From positions 13,008 through 77,007 of the forward strand of contig NZ_DASUCC010000148.1 of assembly GCF_035762905.1 (NCBI RefSeq): a stretch of 64,000 bases of DNA, read 5' to 3'. This stretch comes from DASYTH01 sp035762905. GTDB taxonomy: Bacteria > Actinomycetota > Actinomycetes > Mycobacteriales > Pseudonocardiaceae. The notes beneath the pieces were generated by a model. That model searched no databases and was not told the DNA's origin. It saw only the letters and a list, made by a program, of their open reading frames with translations. Made by a program: the position numbers and the translations under genes. Shown one piece after another: positions 1-7,855 of this stretch; within the stretch, counting starts at the first letter, position 1; each line of letters begins with the position of its first letter.

Positions 1-228
1 ATGACCGCACGCCTGGGCATCAAGACCCACCTGCACGCCCTCCGCCACTACAGCGCCACAGAGCTGCTGACCGCCGGCGTAGATCTCCCGACAGTCGCCG
101 GCCGCCTAGGCCACGGCGGAGGCGGCGCCACCACCCTCAAGGTCTACGCCGCCTGGGTAGCCGCCTCCGACCGCAAAGCCGCCGAAATCCTCGGTTCCCG
201 TATGCCCAAGCGTAAACCTAAGGTATGA
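1..228 (+). CDS. Tyrosine recombinase/integrase, C-terminal part (cut by window edge)
   Basis: The 75 readable residues carry the end of a phage-type integrase catalytic domain: HALRHYSAT near residue 12 holds a catalytic Arg in the HxxR box, GRLGHGGG near residue 35 holds the second His, and the Tyr in LKVYAAW is the likely nucleophile. Such enzymes integrate and excise mobile elements at attachment sites, often tRNA 3' ends. The frame is open to the first base, so the ATG there is probably internal and the gene continues upstream. The context (an OLD nuclease cargo gene, repeated boxes and a tRNA-like fragment within 4 kb) supports an integrative element. Family assignment is firm; whether the full gene is intact cannot be seen. 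Confidence 0.85.
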   Translation: MTARLGIKTHLHALRHYSATELLTAGVDLPTVAGRLGHGGGGATTLKVYAAWVAASDRKAAEILGSRMPKRKPKV

Positions 229-290
229 CAGGTCTACCCTGATACCACTTCAGTGACCTTAGTCGAGATCATGCGTTCTAATGCTCAGCG

Positions 291-2021
291 GTGGACAAAC
301 TTTCGTTGGCTAATCTTCGCGAGGTAATGCAGTTGAGACTATCAGGGATCGCGATCCAGAAGTATCGGTCGATTAAGAAGACCGCACGCCTAGATCTTGG
401 TGGCCTCACCGTACTTGTGGGACCAAATAACGAAGGCAAGTCAAACATCCTCAGAGCAGTTGTCACAAGCATGAAGATCCTGCGCCGGTTCAGTAGTACC
501 CTCGCGCCAGGAAGAACCGTGCTAAGGCGGACTGGAGCCGATTATGATTGGACCGAAGACTATCCGAAGGACCTTCAAGACAGGAGCCCCGACGGGAACA
601 CTATAATCGATCTTTGGTTCGAACTCAATGACTCCGAAAAACTTTCGTTTCGAAGGGCCATTGGCGTCCAACTCAAAACAGAGCTTCCGATCCGTCTTAC
701 GCTTGGGCGACAGGTTGAGTTCACTGTTCGGAAACAAGGCCCTGGAAAGCAGACGCTGATGCAGAAGGCCAGCAGAGTTGCCCAATTCATTGGCCAGACA
801 CTTAGAATCGAGTACGTTCCATCAATTCGAACAGCCGCCGATGCGGCTGAAGTAGTTCGCAACATGTTGCTTTTTGAACTGGATGAGCTCCTCGACAAGG
901 ACGAATACAAAGATGCCTTGACCGCCCTGCAGTCCGCCCTTAACTCCGCACTGCACCCCATGGCAACCGACCTTGCGGAGACCCTTACAGACTTCCTGCC
1001 CGAAGTGCAGAACGTTGAAGTCCAATTGCCCGTGGATGATCTACTGGGAATCCTCGCAGAGAAATGCCGAATTGTCGTAGACGACGGAGTACCTACCGAC
1101 CTTCGCATGAAAGGCGATGGCGTACAGAGCCTTGCAGCCCTGGCCCTCGCCCGGAAAGCTGCCGATCTAGGCCGTAGATCGCTGTTCCTGGCAGTTGAGG
1201 AGCCCGAAGCGCATCTCCACCCTCGGGCGGTGCATCAGGTCAGGGCGGTCTTGCACGAGATCGCGGAAAAGAAGCAGATTGCCATCACAACTCATAGTCC
1301 ACTTCTGGTAGACAGATTCAATCTGAGTAACAACATTATCGTCAGAGAAAACAAGGCGCAGCAATCTGCCAGCTTGCGCGAGCTGCGGGCCGCCCTTGGC
1401 GTGCGCGCGGCTGACAATCTCTCCTCCGCATCCCTGATCGTACTAGTCGAAGGCGGTTGCGACGAACTCGCGCTAAAAGCAATCTTCTCCACGCACAGTG
1501 GATACCTGCGAAACCAACTCTCGTCGGGCGAGCTGGCGATTGGATCTATGAGTAGCGCCTCAAATCTTTCGACAAGACTGGAGATGCTGCGTTCTCAGAT
1601 TTGTCGTTATGTAGTCCTACTCGACAACGACGCTGCTGGTATATTGGCCGCCAAGAAGGCCAGAGACGAAGGGCTGCTATCTTCCCGTGAGGAATACTTC
1701 GCCATAGCCCCGGGCATGAAAGAGTCAGAGCTTGAAGACTGCCTGGATCCTAGTGTCTATTTTCAAGCGGTAATGGATCGCTTTGGCGTAAACCTGAACG
1801 TGCGCGAATTCAGATCCAGCAAAAGAAAGTGGAGCTCCCGAGTCGAGAGCTGTTTTCGAACTCAGGGAAAATTGCTAGACGATGCAACAAAGCTCGCCGT
1901 AAAGAGCACCGTTTCGGAATCAGTTCTCCTTGCGCCCGAGAAGTCAATTCATGCGGAGCGTTCCCGCGCGCTAATCGCATTGTGTGAGGATGTTGAACGC
2001 CGCCTTACCGGGCAGCCATAG
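291..2021 (+). CDS. OLD-family ATP-dependent endonuclease (AAA ATPase + TOPRIM)
   Basis: The N-terminal half is an ABC/SMC-like ATPase: Walker A GPNNEGKS at residues 44-51, an EEPEAHLHP Walker B region near 303, and ITTHSP near 333. The C-terminal half is a TOPRIM nuclease domain with LIVLVEG near 383 and the metal-binding LLDNDAAG near 442. This order defines OLD (overcoming lysogenisation defect) nucleases, known from P2 Old and Gabija GajA, which act against phage or foreign DNA. No UvrD-like GajB partner adjoins it, so it resembles a solitary class 1 OLD. The GTG at 291 gives 576 residues; ATG at 327 is an alternative, but its GAGG lies only 2 nt away. Codon use is clearly more A/T-rich than in its neighbours, a sign of transfer. 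The defence role is inferred. Confidence 0.85.
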   Translation: MDKLSLANLREVMQLRLSGIAIQKYRSIKKTARLDLGGLTVLVGPNNEGKSNILRAVVTSMKILRRFSSTLAPGRTVLRRTGADYDWTEDYPKDLQDRSPDGNTIIDLWFELNDSEKLSFRRAIGVQLKTELPIRLTLGRQVEFTVRKQGPGKQTLMQKASRVAQFIGQTLRIEYVPSIRTAADAAEVVRNMLLFELDELLDKDEYKDALTALQSALNSALHPMATDLAETLTDFLPEVQNVEVQLPVDDLLGILAEKCRIVVDDGVPTDLRMKGDGVQSLAALALARKAADLGRRSLFLAVEEPEAHLHPRAVHQVRAVLHEIAEKKQIAITTHSPLLVDRFNLSNNIIVRENKAQQSASLRELRAALGVRAADNLSSASLIVLVEGGCDELALKAIFSTHSGYLRNQLSSGELAIGSMSSASNLSTRLEMLRSQICRYVVLLDNDAAGILAAKKARDEGLLSSREEYFAIAPGMKESELEDCLDPSVYFQAVMDRFGVNLNVREFRSSKRKWSSRVESCFRTQGKLLDDATKLAVKSTVSESVLLAPEKSIHAERSRALIALCEDVERRLTGQP

Positions 2022-2083
2022 ACGCCAGTAAGGCCGCTTGTCCACGCCCATCGTCCACCAGAATACAGCCGATCAGGGTCGAG

Positions 2084-3163
2084 CTATTCTTCTGCCAGCC
2101 GCCGGCGGCGAGTCGCCCACTCTGACGTGGACCATTCGGGCGGCATGGTGGCCAGGCAGTCTCGGGCAGCTTGGCGCGCTCCGTGGATGTCGCCGAGTGC
2201 GTGTAGGACGAAGCCCTTCTGGCCCAGGAAGAACGCGGGGGTGTACCAGTAGCCGGCGGGGGGTAGCTCGTCCTCTGGTGGGAGGTGGTCGACCATTGTG
2301 TCCGCCTCGGAGAGCAGCCGCACGGCATCCGTGCGTTCCCCGTTGCGTGCCAATACTTCGGCTCGTTGGTAGGTCTCGTATGTGCGTAGAGCCACGTTTG
2401 TCCGCGTGTCTCGGCGGGCTGCGTCCGACAGGGCATCGGCGGTGCGGAAGTCACCGGCTCGGATCGCGCGGTACGCGCTGAAGGACAGCGCGGTGGACAG
2501 GCGGTCAGGATCGTCAGCTTCCAGGCCCAGCACAGCTGCCCGGTCCAGATGCGCCTGAGCCTCTTCGAACCGGCCCAGGGGGATGTGCAGCCAACCGTGG
2601 TATTGGGCGAGTTCGGATGCCAGGCCGACCGCGATCGGTCGCACGGGGCCGCGTCCTTCGGCGGCGAACGCTTCCACCAACTCACGCTGGGCGCGAACTG
2701 TGGGGAGCACGTTGGCCGCCCCAGTTTCGTCCTCCAGCCGGCGCACGGCGGCCAATACATCCGCTACGGACCGCAGCGCGGCGGCGTCCACTCGCCGGGG
2801 CTCCCGCACGGCGTAGGCCAGCCGGTCCTCCTCGTCCGGGTCGATCACCCCGTCTAGTCCTGAAAAGGCACGGTTGGGGCGCACTGGTCGGCGGTTGGAG
2901 GGCTGGAAGCCCAGGTCGGTATCTGTGGATGCGCCGAGAACGGCACGGAAAGCGGCGCGGTACTCCCGGCCGGGCCAACGGACCCGGCCGCGTTCCAGTC
3001 GGGCCACGTAGTGCTCGTCCAGGGCGCCGGGCCGCGTGGAGTGCTCGGCCAGCCAGGTGTTCACCGCGTCGGCCAGCTCCGCGCGTGACATCGCGGCGCC
3101 AGGGCACCCGGGCGACGGCGTGGCCTCTCGGGCGGCGCGGAGGTGGTTGTTCGGGTCGGGCAC
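2084..3163 (-). CDS. XRE-type transcriptional regulator with TPR-like C-terminal region
   Basis: The first ~75 residues form a lambda-repressor-like helix-turn-helix (AELADAVNTWL through HYVARLERGRVRWP), followed by about 250 residues of helical repeats (around WLHIPLGRFEEAQAHLDRAA) typical of the abundant actinobacterial XRE-TPR regulators. The GTG start is chosen because AGGAG stands 7 nt upstream; an upstream ATG would add 40 low-complexity residues. It is divergent from two small zinc-finger-like genes, a pairing common in actinobacteria. The C-terminus ends soon after RRRRLAEE and may be slightly truncated. The ligand and targets are unknown. Confidence 0.8.
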   Translation of the reverse strand: MPDPNNHLRAAREATPSPGCPGAAMSRAELADAVNTWLAEHSTRPGALDEHYVARLERGRVRWPGREYRAAFRAVLGASTDTDLGFQPSNRRPVRPNRAFSGLDGVIDPDEEDRLAYAVREPRRVDAAALRSVADVLAAVRRLEDETGAANVLPTVRAQRELVEAFAAEGRGPVRPIAVGLASELAQYHGWLHIPLGRFEEAQAHLDRAAVLGLEADDPDRLSTALSFSAYRAIRAGDFRTADALSDAARRDTRTNVALRTYETYQRAEVLARNGERTDAVRLLSEADTMVDHLPPEDELPPAGYWYTPAFFLGQKGFVLHALGDIHGARQAARDCLATMPPEWSTSEWATRRRRLAEE

Positions 3164-3325
3164 GGTGGGACTCCTGGCCGGTGATCTACCCCCATTCTGC
3201 CCCCTACCTGCCGGGTGGATCGGCCCTGGTGAGCGGTGAGTGACGGCGTGACGCTGTTTCGGTGACTGATGCCGCACACCCAACCACCGCCATCGAGGCG
3301 TTCACGATCGTCTGGGGTGGGCATC

Positions 3326-3532
3326 GTGTGTGAACGCCGTGCGACCTTGTTCAGCGCATGGGCGAGCGGTGCCACCATCCTCGCGGGCACCGCCGGGTGC
3401 CCGGTCGATCGGTCGCCGGACGGACCGCGCGTGGTCCGGGAATGCGGGTCCTGTCCTACCTGGTGCATCGGGGCGAACCAGGAGGAGGCCTCCGATCGAC
3501 TCGCCGAGCATCGGCGGAACTGCCATGGCTGA
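3326..3532 (+). CDS. Small Cys-rich hypothetical protein
   Basis: This short reading frame ends in CGSCPTWCIG followed by an EHRRNC tail, a cluster of Cys and His that could bind zinc. Several starts are possible: ATG at 3269, GTG at 3317 and GTG at 3326. The last is preferred because GGGGTGGG lies about 5 nt before it. It overlaps the next gene by 8 bases, which suggests translational coupling. It lies divergently from the XRE-TPR regulator and is probably controlled with it. I do not recognise a named family; the function is unknown and the start is uncertain. Confidence 0.5.
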   Translation: MCERRATLFSAWASGATILAGTAGCPVDRSPDGPRVVRECGSCPTWCIGANQEEASDRLAEHRRNCHG

Positions 3533-3770
3533 GAACGGGGCACCGGATCCGACTGCCAGGCTGGTATGGCGCATGTCGCCGTGGGACGGGCTGGTCCACG
3601 CCTTCCGGCCAGAGAACATCGGGGAGTTGACGGCGGAGGCTTTGTGCGAACACAGCGCGCTGGCCAGCCGGCTCACCGAGCAGGACGGGCGGCGGTGCTT
3701 TGCCTGCCTGCTGCTCCACGGTGACGAACTCGCCGACCGGCACGACGAGTCGAACCGGTGGGGCACTTAG
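3525..3770 (+). CDS. Small zinc-finger-like protein
   Basis: The 81-residue product has the layout of small actinobacterial zinc-finger-like proteins: a WRMSPWDGLVHAF segment, an ALCEHSAL motif, then RRCFACLLLHGDELADR. The Cys-x2-Cys and nearby Cys and His residues look like metal ligands. The ATG overlaps the stop of the upstream gene by 8 bases, so the two are probably co-translated. Members of this group usually sit beside XRE-TPR regulators as here; a role as regulator cofactor is an inference. Downstream lies a long run of repeated boxes rather than another gene. Confidence 0.6.
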   Translation: MAENGAPDPTARLVWRMSPWDGLVHAFRPENIGELTAEALCEHSALASRLTEQDGRRCFACLLLHGDELADRHDESNRWGT

Positions 3771-3788
3771 GGGTGTGGACCGTTCGCA

Positions 3789-3958
3789 CCCGTCACAGAT
3801 GCAGTCACACCCGTCACAGGGTTGTGACGGGATCGGGTGGGCCTCTACCTGCGACGATAGCCTCTGTGACGGGTGTGACGGGATCGCGCGATCCCGTCAC
3901 GGGCCGGCAATTTGGGGGCTCGAAACGGCTCTGAGAGAGACCTCGGGCATCCCGTCAC
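3789..3958. repeat. Seven CCCGTCAC/GTGACGGG boxes with a 26-bp perfect palindrome
   Basis: The octamer CCCGTCAC occurs at 3789, 3810, 3893 and 3951, and its complement GTGACGGG at 3824, 3866 and 3875. The copies at 3875 and 3893 are the outer arms of a perfect palindrome (3875-3900; arm GTGACGGGATCGC). Two copies at 3866 and 3875 are in tandem with a 9-bp period. Such clustering in non-coding DNA suggests binding sites for one dedicated protein, as in iteron, partition or transfer origins of integrative elements, or a regulator operator array. Which applies cannot be decided from sequence. Confidence 0.8.
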
Positions 3959-3972
3959 AAAGGGTCGGGCTC

Positions 3973-4016
3973 GTGGGCATGGGTTTGGGCATGAACTCAG
4001 GTGAACTCATGCCCAC
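3973..4016. repeat. Nested direct and inverted repeats beside the box cluster
   Basis: GTGGGCAT at 3973 faces its complement ATGCCCAC at 4009. Between them TGAACTCA occurs twice with a 10-bp period (3992 and 4002), one helical turn apart, so two bound monomers would lie on one face. It directly follows the GTGACGGG array and precedes the tRNA-like fragment, so it may be an integrase or excisionase arm site or an operator. Confidence 0.55.
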
Positions 4017-4082
4017 AGTGAGACAAAACGGACCTACATTGGGACGTATTGCCTGGTAGACAGCCTAAGTGACGTTGCACGG

Positions 4083-4129
4083 CCGACTCAAAACCCGTCC
4101 AGTGTGCGTTCGAATCGCACCGGGGGCAC
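4083..4129 (+). other. Partial tRNA-Leu-like 3' half; candidate attachment site
   Basis: A perfect T-arm (GTGCG, loop TTCGAAT, CGCAC) is followed by CGGGGGCA, which matches a tRNA-Leu acceptor 3' strand with its A73 discriminator. Upstream, CTCAAAA at 4088 looks like an anticodon loop with anticodon CAA. The 5' half cannot be folded: the anticodon stem does not pair and no GCCCCCG acceptor strand precedes it. A tRNA 3' half next to an integrase gene is what site-specific integration leaves at one end of an element, so this is read as an att site rather than a working tRNA. The intact tRNA would lie outside the window. Confidence 0.55.
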
Positions 4130-4320
4130 TCTGAGTGATCAAGCGTATGCGCAGTTCAAAGCCATCTCGGCTCGCACCCGATAGGGGTGCGTGTACCGGT
4201 GACGACATGCCCGGTCGTAGCAGTGCCGATCCGGACGGTAGCTGCTTGGGGCAGTGCTTAATGCGAGGGCCTGTGGAACTGTGCCCAGGTCCCGTTGCGT
4301 CTGAGCACTGGTTCGGCAAT

Positions 4321-4381
4321 GGGGAGGTTCAGAGCCATGACGGGGCGGCGGCGTTCGGGTGGTTCTACCGGTGGTGGCTAG
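4321..4381 (+). promoter_or_regulatory. Strong ribosome site and ATG ended by an in-frame amber codon
   Basis: GGGGAGG lies 9 nt before ATG at 4337, the best ribosome site near the toxin gene. This frame reads MTGRRRSGGSTGGG and then TAG at 4379-4381. After the stop the same frame stays open into the ADP-ribosyltransferase at 4487, including a helical GVGTNLDAIDT stretch just before it. This suggests the original start was here and that the toxin gene has acquired a nonsense codon, or that translation reinitiates at 4487. Confidence 0.55.
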
Positions 4382-4486
4382 CATGCCAGCCCGCGATCAC
4401 ACGGCGATCGACCGGACGGCCCGCATTCACGTCGCCGTGGATCGGATGCCGGCGGAGTCGGTACCAATCTCGATGCCATCGACACC

Positions 4487-5554
4487 ATGGCAAGTCGACT
4501 CGATGCCACCCGGACTCGGGTCGACGACGTCGGTAGAACGCTGTCTGGGGTCGACGTCGGCCGGCAGAGCATGGGCGTTATCGGTTCCGGTTTCGCTGGC
4601 GCCGCTCAGTCCCACTTTCGTCATGCCGAGCAACAGGTCGCCCGGGCTACTCGCGCGGTCGAGCAAGCACAAGCCGGCACCGCCGGCACGGTGGCGGCCT
4701 ACCGTGACACCGACACCACCAGCGCCGCTCGCCTGGCCGGTATCGATACCAACATCCGGCCGCCCAATCCGACCGCCGCCGGCACCGCCCCACCGGCAGG
4801 TAGCACCGCGACCACCGGCGCCCCGAGCCGTCCTCCGCAGACGCATCGACCGGGCTCAATCGCTTCGACGCTCGATGGGTCCGGCAGTGAGGCGGGCGCG
4901 CCACCACTGTCCGATGCTGATTTCATTAACCTGCCCGCCCACCGGCAGGTCGACGTTGCGGAAGCGGAGATCGGCCACGGCGCACGAACCTTTCGGGATA
5001 ACGACGAAGCAAGCCGGTACGGTGCGGAACAGTGGAATGACTACACCGAGAACCTGCCGGCCGAACAGGCGAGCGCACTGTACAACTACACCACAGATCC
5101 ACCACACTACCCATCCTATGTAGACATCAATGGCGTGCTGCGTGGCACCGAGCCGGAAACACCGCAGATTCGCCACGACATCGAGCAGATTGACATGGCA
5201 ATGGCGGGAAGACCCGTTCCCGAGGACATCGTGGTGTCCAGAGGAACGAATTTGGGCCATATTGGGGTGTCGGCTCCTGACATGGTCGGTAGGACATTTG
5301 GTGATCCCGCCTATATGTCCACCTCGCTCGGCGACACGGCCGGGGCCTTCCAAGGTAAAGAGGCGGTCCTGCATCTGCGTGTTCCGGAGGGGACGCCCGC
5401 GTTGTACATGGAGAAGGTGTCTGCATTCGGCAACGGTGAGCGTGAGTTGTTGCTCGGGCGCGGCGTGACGTACCGGGTGGACCGAGTGTTTTGGGATAAT
5501 GGCCAGTGGCAGATCTATGGTGAGGTTCTGTCACCGAAAGGAACGACACGATGA
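4487..5554 (+). CDS. ADP-ribosyltransferase toxin with N-terminal helical export-type region
   Basis: The C-terminal ~200 residues form an R-S-E class ADP-ribosyltransferase: Arg252 in VVSRGTN, the STS motif at 278-280 in YMSTSL, and the ExE pair Glu318/Glu320 in GNGERELLL. These residues bind NAD+ and transfer ADP-ribose to a target. Residues 1-75 are predicted helical (SRLDATRTRVDDVGRTL), followed by a Pro/Thr-rich linker to about 140. There is no signal peptide, as in substrates of type VII secretion, and such a locus lies 15 kb downstream. The start has no ribosome site; a better start at 4337 is cut off by an amber codon, so the gene may be impaired. It overlaps the next gene by ATGA. 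The target is unknown. Confidence 0.8.
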   Translation: MASRLDATRTRVDDVGRTLSGVDVGRQSMGVIGSGFAGAAQSHFRHAEQQVARATRAVEQAQAGTAGTVAAYRDTDTTSAARLAGIDTNIRPPNPTAAGTAPPAGSTATTGAPSRPPQTHRPGSIASTLDGSGSEAGAPPLSDADFINLPAHRQVDVAEAEIGHGARTFRDNDEASRYGAEQWNDYTENLPAEQASALYNYTTDPPHYPSYVDINGVLRGTEPETPQIRHDIEQIDMAMAGRPVPEDIVVSRGTNLGHIGVSAPDMVGRTFGDPAYMSTSLGDTAGAFQGKEAVLHLRVPEGTPALYMEKVSAFGNGERELLLGRGVTYRVDRVFWDNGQWQIYGEVLSPKGTTR

Positions 5555-5940
5555 CAGGTGATGGCTGGAAGACCGAGGATCTTCAACCACGGGTCGTGGC
5601 TGGCCCACCGTCTTATGAACGTACGACGGACAAACCGGTGCGCTACGTGGCCGTCGCCAACGATGCCGGGGTACTCGGTTACCTCTGGGCGGCTGACGAG
5701 GACGGTGCCGCTGGGTACGAACCGCGCACGGCGGCGGGGGGTGACGCGTTCAACGCGGGCGTGTGGTGGTACCAAAAGTTGCGGGAGCAGAAGGCGCTGG
5801 ATGTCCTGCCCTCGGCGGCAATCGCGGCGCTCGCTGCCCTACCGGACGGCCCACGGACCGGCCATGTCGTTCCGGGGAGCGAGGGGGAGGCGATCTCCCT
5901 GGCGACGCTGCGAGAACTGGCCACGGCCGATCGACCGTGA
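5551..5940 (+). CDS. Hypothetical protein, probable immunity protein of the ADP-ribosyltransferase
   Basis: This 129-residue acidic protein begins in the ATGA overlap with the toxin gene and ends in a GTGA overlap with the glycohydrolase gene, so all three should be co-translated. It has a VRYVAVANDAGVLGYLWAADEDGA core resembling a small beta-rich domain, and no signal peptide or membrane segment. I do not recognise a family. Small cytoplasmic proteins directly after polymorphic toxins usually act as immunity proteins, so that role is inferred from position only. Confidence 0.65.
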   Translation: MTGDGWKTEDLQPRVVAGPPSYERTTDKPVRYVAVANDAGVLGYLWAADEDGAAGYEPRTAAGGDAFNAGVWWYQKLREQKALDVLPSAAIAALAALPDGPRTGHVVPGSEGEAISLATLRELATADRP

Positions 5941-7025
5941 CCGGCGTTGATCAGGACCAGGTGCTCGGCTCGATAATGGCCGGTGCCGTGGGGGATGCGT
6001 TGGGTGGACCGGTGGAGTTCCTGTCGATCGAGCAGATCCGACAGGAGTTCGGGGCGGCCGGAGCCACGGACTTTGTCGACGAGTACGGGGGACGAGGCCG
6101 GGTCACCGACGACACCCAGATGACGTTGTTCACCATGGAGGGCCTGGTCCGGGCGTCGGTGGGGCGGCGGCGGGGTGGCGGGGATCTGAGGTCGACGGTC
6201 CAGCACGCCTATCAGCGTTGGCTACACACGCAGGGAGTGGCCTGGGAACGGGCTCGGGGGAAGTTCGATCAGGCGGCAGCGGCCGACGGTTGGCTGGTGC
6301 AGTGCGCTGAGCTGCATGCACGGCGGGCACCGGGCAACACCGTGCTCGGCGCGCTGACGGCATTCGCATCAGGCGCGCCAAGCCCGTCGCCGACGCGACC
6401 AGCCAACGACTCCAAGGGATGCGGAGCGGTGATGCGCTCAGCGCCGGTAGCGCTATGGGCGGACTCGACCGCCGAGGTGTTCTCATCAGCGGCGGAGTTG
6501 GGAGCATTGACCCACGGCCACCCCAGCGGATACCTGTCGGCAGGGGCGCTTGCGGTGATCGTGCACCAGATACTGCGCGGCGCCGACCTCCTCGCGGCCG
6601 TGGACGTTGCACGGGCCGAACTGAGCGGCTGGCCCGATTACGGCGAGACCGACCAGGCATTGGTCGCGGCGGTACGGGTGGCGGCGGAGGGGCGGCCGGC
6701 GCCCGAGACGATCGAGAGCCGGCTGGGCGGCGGGTGGGTCGGCGAGGAGGCACTGGCCATTGGTGTGTGCGCGGCGCTGGTCTCCCGTGATCTGGCCGAT
6801 GGGCTCCTGCTTGCGGTCAACCACTCCGGCGACAGCGACTCGACTGGCTCGATCTGCGGAAACATCCTGGGTGCACGCGACGGTATCCACGCCATCCCGC
6901 ACCGATGGCTGGCCGAGCTGGAGCTGCGCGACGTTACCAAGCGGCTAACCCTCGACCTGCTGACAGAACTCGGGCCGAACCCACCGGACACCACGGAATG
7001 GCACGAACGGTACCCGGCCTGGTAA
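5937..7025 (+). CDS. ADP-ribosylglycohydrolase (DraG family)
   Basis: This 362-residue enzyme removes ADP-ribose from modified proteins. The dinuclear metal site is visible: GAVGDALGGPVEF at 16-28, DDT at 58-60, GCGAVMRSAP in the middle, and GDSDSTGS around 298-305. Length and motif order fit the DraG/ARH family. The GTG start overlaps the preceding stop (GTGA), placing it third in the toxin cassette. In the known Serratia Tre1-Tri1 pair the immunity protein is a DraG-type enzyme that reverses the toxin's ADP-ribosylation; the same logic is likely here. It could instead be a housekeeping hydrolase, but the tight overlap argues against that. Confidence 0.88.
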   Translation: MTGVDQDQVLGSIMAGAVGDALGGPVEFLSIEQIRQEFGAAGATDFVDEYGGRGRVTDDTQMTLFTMEGLVRASVGRRRGGGDLRSTVQHAYQRWLHTQGVAWERARGKFDQAAAADGWLVQCAELHARRAPGNTVLGALTAFASGAPSPSPTRPANDSKGCGAVMRSAPVALWADSTAEVFSSAAELGALTHGHPSGYLSAGALAVIVHQILRGADLLAAVDVARAELSGWPDYGETDQALVAAVRVAAEGRPAPETIESRLGGGWVGEEALAIGVCAALVSRDLADGLLLAVNHSGDSDSTGSICGNILGARDGIHAIPHRWLAELELRDVTKRLTLDLLTELGPNPPDTTEWHERYPAW

Positions 7026-7262
7026 CTCAGCAGGCACGGCTGGTTAACGGCGGTCACTACTGGGCGGCCGGGTGGACCGCACCGGCTCCGTTCGGGGTCA
7101 TGACCGCACCGTAAACCGATCGGGTACAGGGTCGCCCCTCGACGGGTGAAAATGGCGCTCCCAAAGGGAGATCACCCGTTCGGACCCGCCTCCGTCGGCC
7201 AGGATGCCGGAGAGTTGACGCCCCGACCCGAGAGCTACCGACGATGCCCCTCCACCCCTGTC

Positions 7263-7855
7263 ATGCGTGCGATGACGCTCGCGGCCGGTGCCGTCACGCT
7301 GACGGTGTCCGCCCTCGCCTGGGCCGCCACCGGACCGGTCCCGGCCGCCCGGCCCAGCCGTCCGGCGGGACCTGGGTGGCCTACGTCGCCGCGGGCGCCG
7401 GGCCGAGCGGCCGGGTGGTCCTGGTCAACACCGGCACCAACTCCGCCGGCACCGGCATCGACGTGACCCCGGCCGGCCTGTTGCCCGGCTCCTCGATCGC
7501 GATCTGCCCGGACGCCAGCACCGCCTGCGTCGCCACGCCGGGGACCTACCAAGGCGTGGTCCAGACCACCAGCAGCGGCTGAACGTCCGGCGCCTGGCTC
7601 TTCACCGGCCAGACGCTGTACCGCAACGGCGGTCCCCTGGCGTTCGCGGTCGTCTACGTCACCCTTGCGGCCCCCGGCGGGGGCGGGGGCGCCGCGCCGC
7701 CGGCGGCGGCCCCGCCGGCAGCCGCAGCGTTCAACCAGGCCGTCACCGGTCCGCCCAACCCGGTCGCCAATGTGATCGTCGGAGTGGCCGCCGTCGCGCT
7801 CGGGACCGCCCTGACTCTGTCGGGCCGGCGGCGCCAGCGGCACGCGCGGCGCTGA
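7263..7855 (+). pseudogene. Broken gene for a secreted, C-terminally anchored surface protein
   Basis: The first frame encodes a signal peptide (MRAMTLAAGAVTLTVSALAW with an A-rich cleavage region). Near 7340-7365 the coding sense moves to another frame, which reads PSGGTWVAYVAAGAG and a Cys-containing domain (SSIAICPDASTACVATPGTY). TGA at 7580 interrupts it. Past that stop the same frame continues with SGAWLFTGQTLYRNG, a Gly/Ala/Pro spacer, a membrane segment (VIVGVAAVALGTALTLS) and a basic RRRQRHARR tail. One frameshift plus one nonsense codon indicate decay, unless sequencing errors are involved. The original role, a small cell-surface protein, is inferred. Confidence 0.7.

Noticed and set aside
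4040..4132. Complete tRNA gene
   Set aside because: Only the T-arm and 3' acceptor strand fold; no matching 5' acceptor strand and no paired anticodon stem.
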